Assembly (NCBI GenBank): GCA_905234775.1
Contig: CAJOJC010000003.1
Span: 1-32,491, forward strand
Source of the DNA: an uncultured Bacteroidales bacterium
GTDB lineage: Bacteria > Bacteroidota > Bacteroidia > Bacteroidales > UBA932
DNA length: 32,491 bases
Direction: 5' to 3'
Shown: positions 31,274-32,491 of the stretch, piece after piece
Layout of the letters: each line of letters opens with the position of its first letter
How positions within the stretch are numbered: the first letter of the stretch is position 1
The notes under the pieces: model-generated
The model's input: only the letters and a program-made list of their open reading frames with translations
Databases searched by the model: none
What the model was told of the DNA's origin: nothing
Position numbers and translations under genes: made by a program

Positions 31274-32491
31274 ATGGACCGCATACTGGACAGCATCAAC
31301 TCCCCGGCAGACATCAAGTCGCTGGATATGGATGGACTCAGACAACTCTGCTCTGAGCTCCGCTCATATATGATAGAAGTGTGTGCGGAACACCCCGGAC
31401 ATCTCGCTTCGAGTCTCGGAGCTGTCGAACTCATCGTAGGCCTTCACTACGTCTACGACGCCCCCAAGGATAAACTTATCTTCGATGTAGGCCACCAAGC
31501 CTATGCCCATAAAATACTTACAGGCCGTAAGGAAGCGTTCAAGCGCCTCCGCACAAGCGAGGGCGTGAGCGGCTTCCCGAAGATGAGCGAGAGCGAGTAC
31601 GACGCCTTCGGCGTAGGACACGCCTCGAACTCGGTAAGCGCCGCCCTCGGCTACGCGGAGGCATTCGCCCTCCAGGGCTCTGACGCCCACAGCGTAGCGC
31701 TGATAGGCGACGGCGCCCTCTCGGGCGGTATGGCCTTCGAAGCCCTGAACAACGCCGGAACCAGCAAAGCCAATATCCTCATCGTCCTGAACGACAACAA
31801 CCAGTCTATCGACAAGGCGATAGGCGGCCTCCATCAGAGCCTCTTCCGCGTGACCTCCAGCGGAAAGTACAATACCTTCAAGGACAGGGTCTGGAATCGT
31901 CTGGGAGACCGTCGGATCAGGCGCTTCCTCCAGCGGTGGATCCGCTCGCTGAAGTCGTGGATCGTCAAGCGCATGGGCGGAGATATCTTCGAATCGCTCG
32001 GGCTGCGCTACTTCGGCCCCATCAGCGGAAACGACATCGAGCAGGTGGTGACCAGCCTCCGCAAGATGAAGAGAATCCATGGCCCCGTCGTGCTCCACTG
32101 CATCACCAGCAAAGGCAGCGGCTTCGCCCCGGCGGAGGACGACCCCCGCGTCTGGCATGCCCCCGGAAAATTCGATCCCGAGACGGGGGAGAGGAAGGTT
32201 GCCTCGAACAGGCCCGACCGTTTCCAGGACATCTTCGGCGAGGTCCTCTGCGAGCTCGCGGAAAAAGACGCCCGGATAGTCGGCATCACCCCCGCGATGG
32301 CCAGCGGCTGCGGCATGAACAAGTTCGCGGACCGTTTCCCCGACCGCTTTTTCGATGTTGGAATCGAGGAAGAGCATGCGGTCACATTCTCCGCGGGTCT
32401 TGCGGCCGGCGGGATGCGCCCGTTCTGCAACATCTACTCGACCTTCGCCCAGCGCGCGTATGACCAGATAATCCACGACGTGGCCCTCCAG
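31274..32491 (+). CDS. dxs: 1-deoxy-D-xylulose-5-phosphate synthase (N-terminal 406 residues)
   Basis: The gene runs off the right edge; full-length enzymes are about 620-640 residues. It condenses pyruvate and glyceraldehyde-3-phosphate with thiamine diphosphate, the first step of the MEP isoprenoid pathway, in the cytoplasm. Visible motifs are FDVGHQAYAHKILTGR, FGVGHASNSVSAALG, the ThDP/Mg motif GDGALSGG (145 onward) with ALNNAG, NDNNQSI, and the start of the pyrimidine-binding domain with GIEEEHAVTFSAGLAAGG. Several usual residues differ conservatively (for example GHASNS where GHSSTS is common), but the catalytic Glu and ThDP motif are intact. The minus-strand open frame over the same DNA is a shadow. 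Confidence 0.95.
   Translation, partial: MDRILDSINSPADIKSLDMDGLRQLCSELRSYMIEVCAEHPGHLASSLGAVELIVGLHYVYDAPKDKLIFDVGHQAYAHKILTGRKEAFKRLRTSEGVSGFPKMSESEYDAFGVGHASNSVSAALGYAEAFALQGSDAHSVALIGDGALSGGMAFEALNNAGTSKANILIVLNDNNQSIDKAIGGLHQSLFRVTSSGKYNTFKDRVWNRLGDRRIRRFLQRWIRSLKSWIVKRMGGDIFESLGLRYFGPISGNDIEQVVTSLRKMKRIHGPVVLHCITSKGSGFAPAEDDPRVWHAPGKFDPETGERKVASNRPDRFQDIFGEVLCELAEKDARIVGITPAMASGCGMNKFADRFPDRFFDVGIEEEHAVTFSAGLAAGGMRPFCNIYSTFAQRAYDQIIHDVALQ

Noticed and set aside
31364..32476. Minus-strand open frame of 370 codons at the right edge
   Set aside because: The plus strand carries dxs with ThDP motifs throughout; the minus frame has no family features.

Overview
The window is bacterial and almost certainly from the order Bacteroidales. 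The evidence is a SusC/SusD pair, a hybrid two-component sensor/AraC regulator, many lipoprotein and signal-peptide genes, and promoters with the Bacteroidota -7 box TAnnTTTG. By eye the DNA is GC-rich for that group, which suggests an uncultured gut or rumen lineage of the Cryptobacteroides/RC9 type; that placement is inference.

Layout. (1) Positions 1-5450: the end of an Rnf ion-pump operon (rnfA tail), a small outer-membrane barrel protein, a secreted lipoprotein nuclease, a convergent lactonase-family gene, tRNA-Arg(TCT), then the nfnA-nfnB electron-bifurcating transhydrogenase pair and a YwqK/MORN-type lipoprotein. Rnf and Nfn both trade electrons between ferredoxin and nicotinamide pools, so this end is a redox-balance neighbourhood. 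(2) Positions 5447-20413: a carbohydrate-utilisation-like locus. On the minus strand are a histidine-phosphatase/carboxylesterase fusion, a GH3 glycosidase and a hybrid two-component regulator. Divergently on the plus strand are susC, susD and a serine hydrolase, closed by a 20-bp-stem terminator. (3) Positions 20486-26000: a surface lipoprotein of unknown function, a patchwork of repeats and gene scars, an AAA+/DUF4143 ATPase, a hairpin-dense non-coding island, and a CE1-type esterase. (4) Positions 26039-32491: housekeeping-like genes: a flippase-like membrane protein, a PfkB kinase, a DUF6913 protein, ssb, a small export protein, an MFS transporter and the 5' part of dxs.

The locus in (2)-(3) probably senses an oligosaccharide in the periplasm (regulator), imports it (SusC/SusD) and trims it with GH3 plus esterases and a phosphatase. 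There is no endo-acting glycanase, so its substrate may be a small, esterified or phosphorylated glycoside rather than a long polymer (inference).

The most unusual stretch is 21794-24318. A 50-bp exact direct repeat brackets about 2.4 kb holding a decapitated copy of the susC promoter and first codons, a 24-codon orphan gene tail, the ATPase with a nested palindromic operator, and about 740 bp with at least ten hairpins, one with a 26-bp perfect stem. A second theme is that at least six genes have their -7 box only 3-9 nt before the start codon, implying leaderless or nearly leaderless mRNAs.
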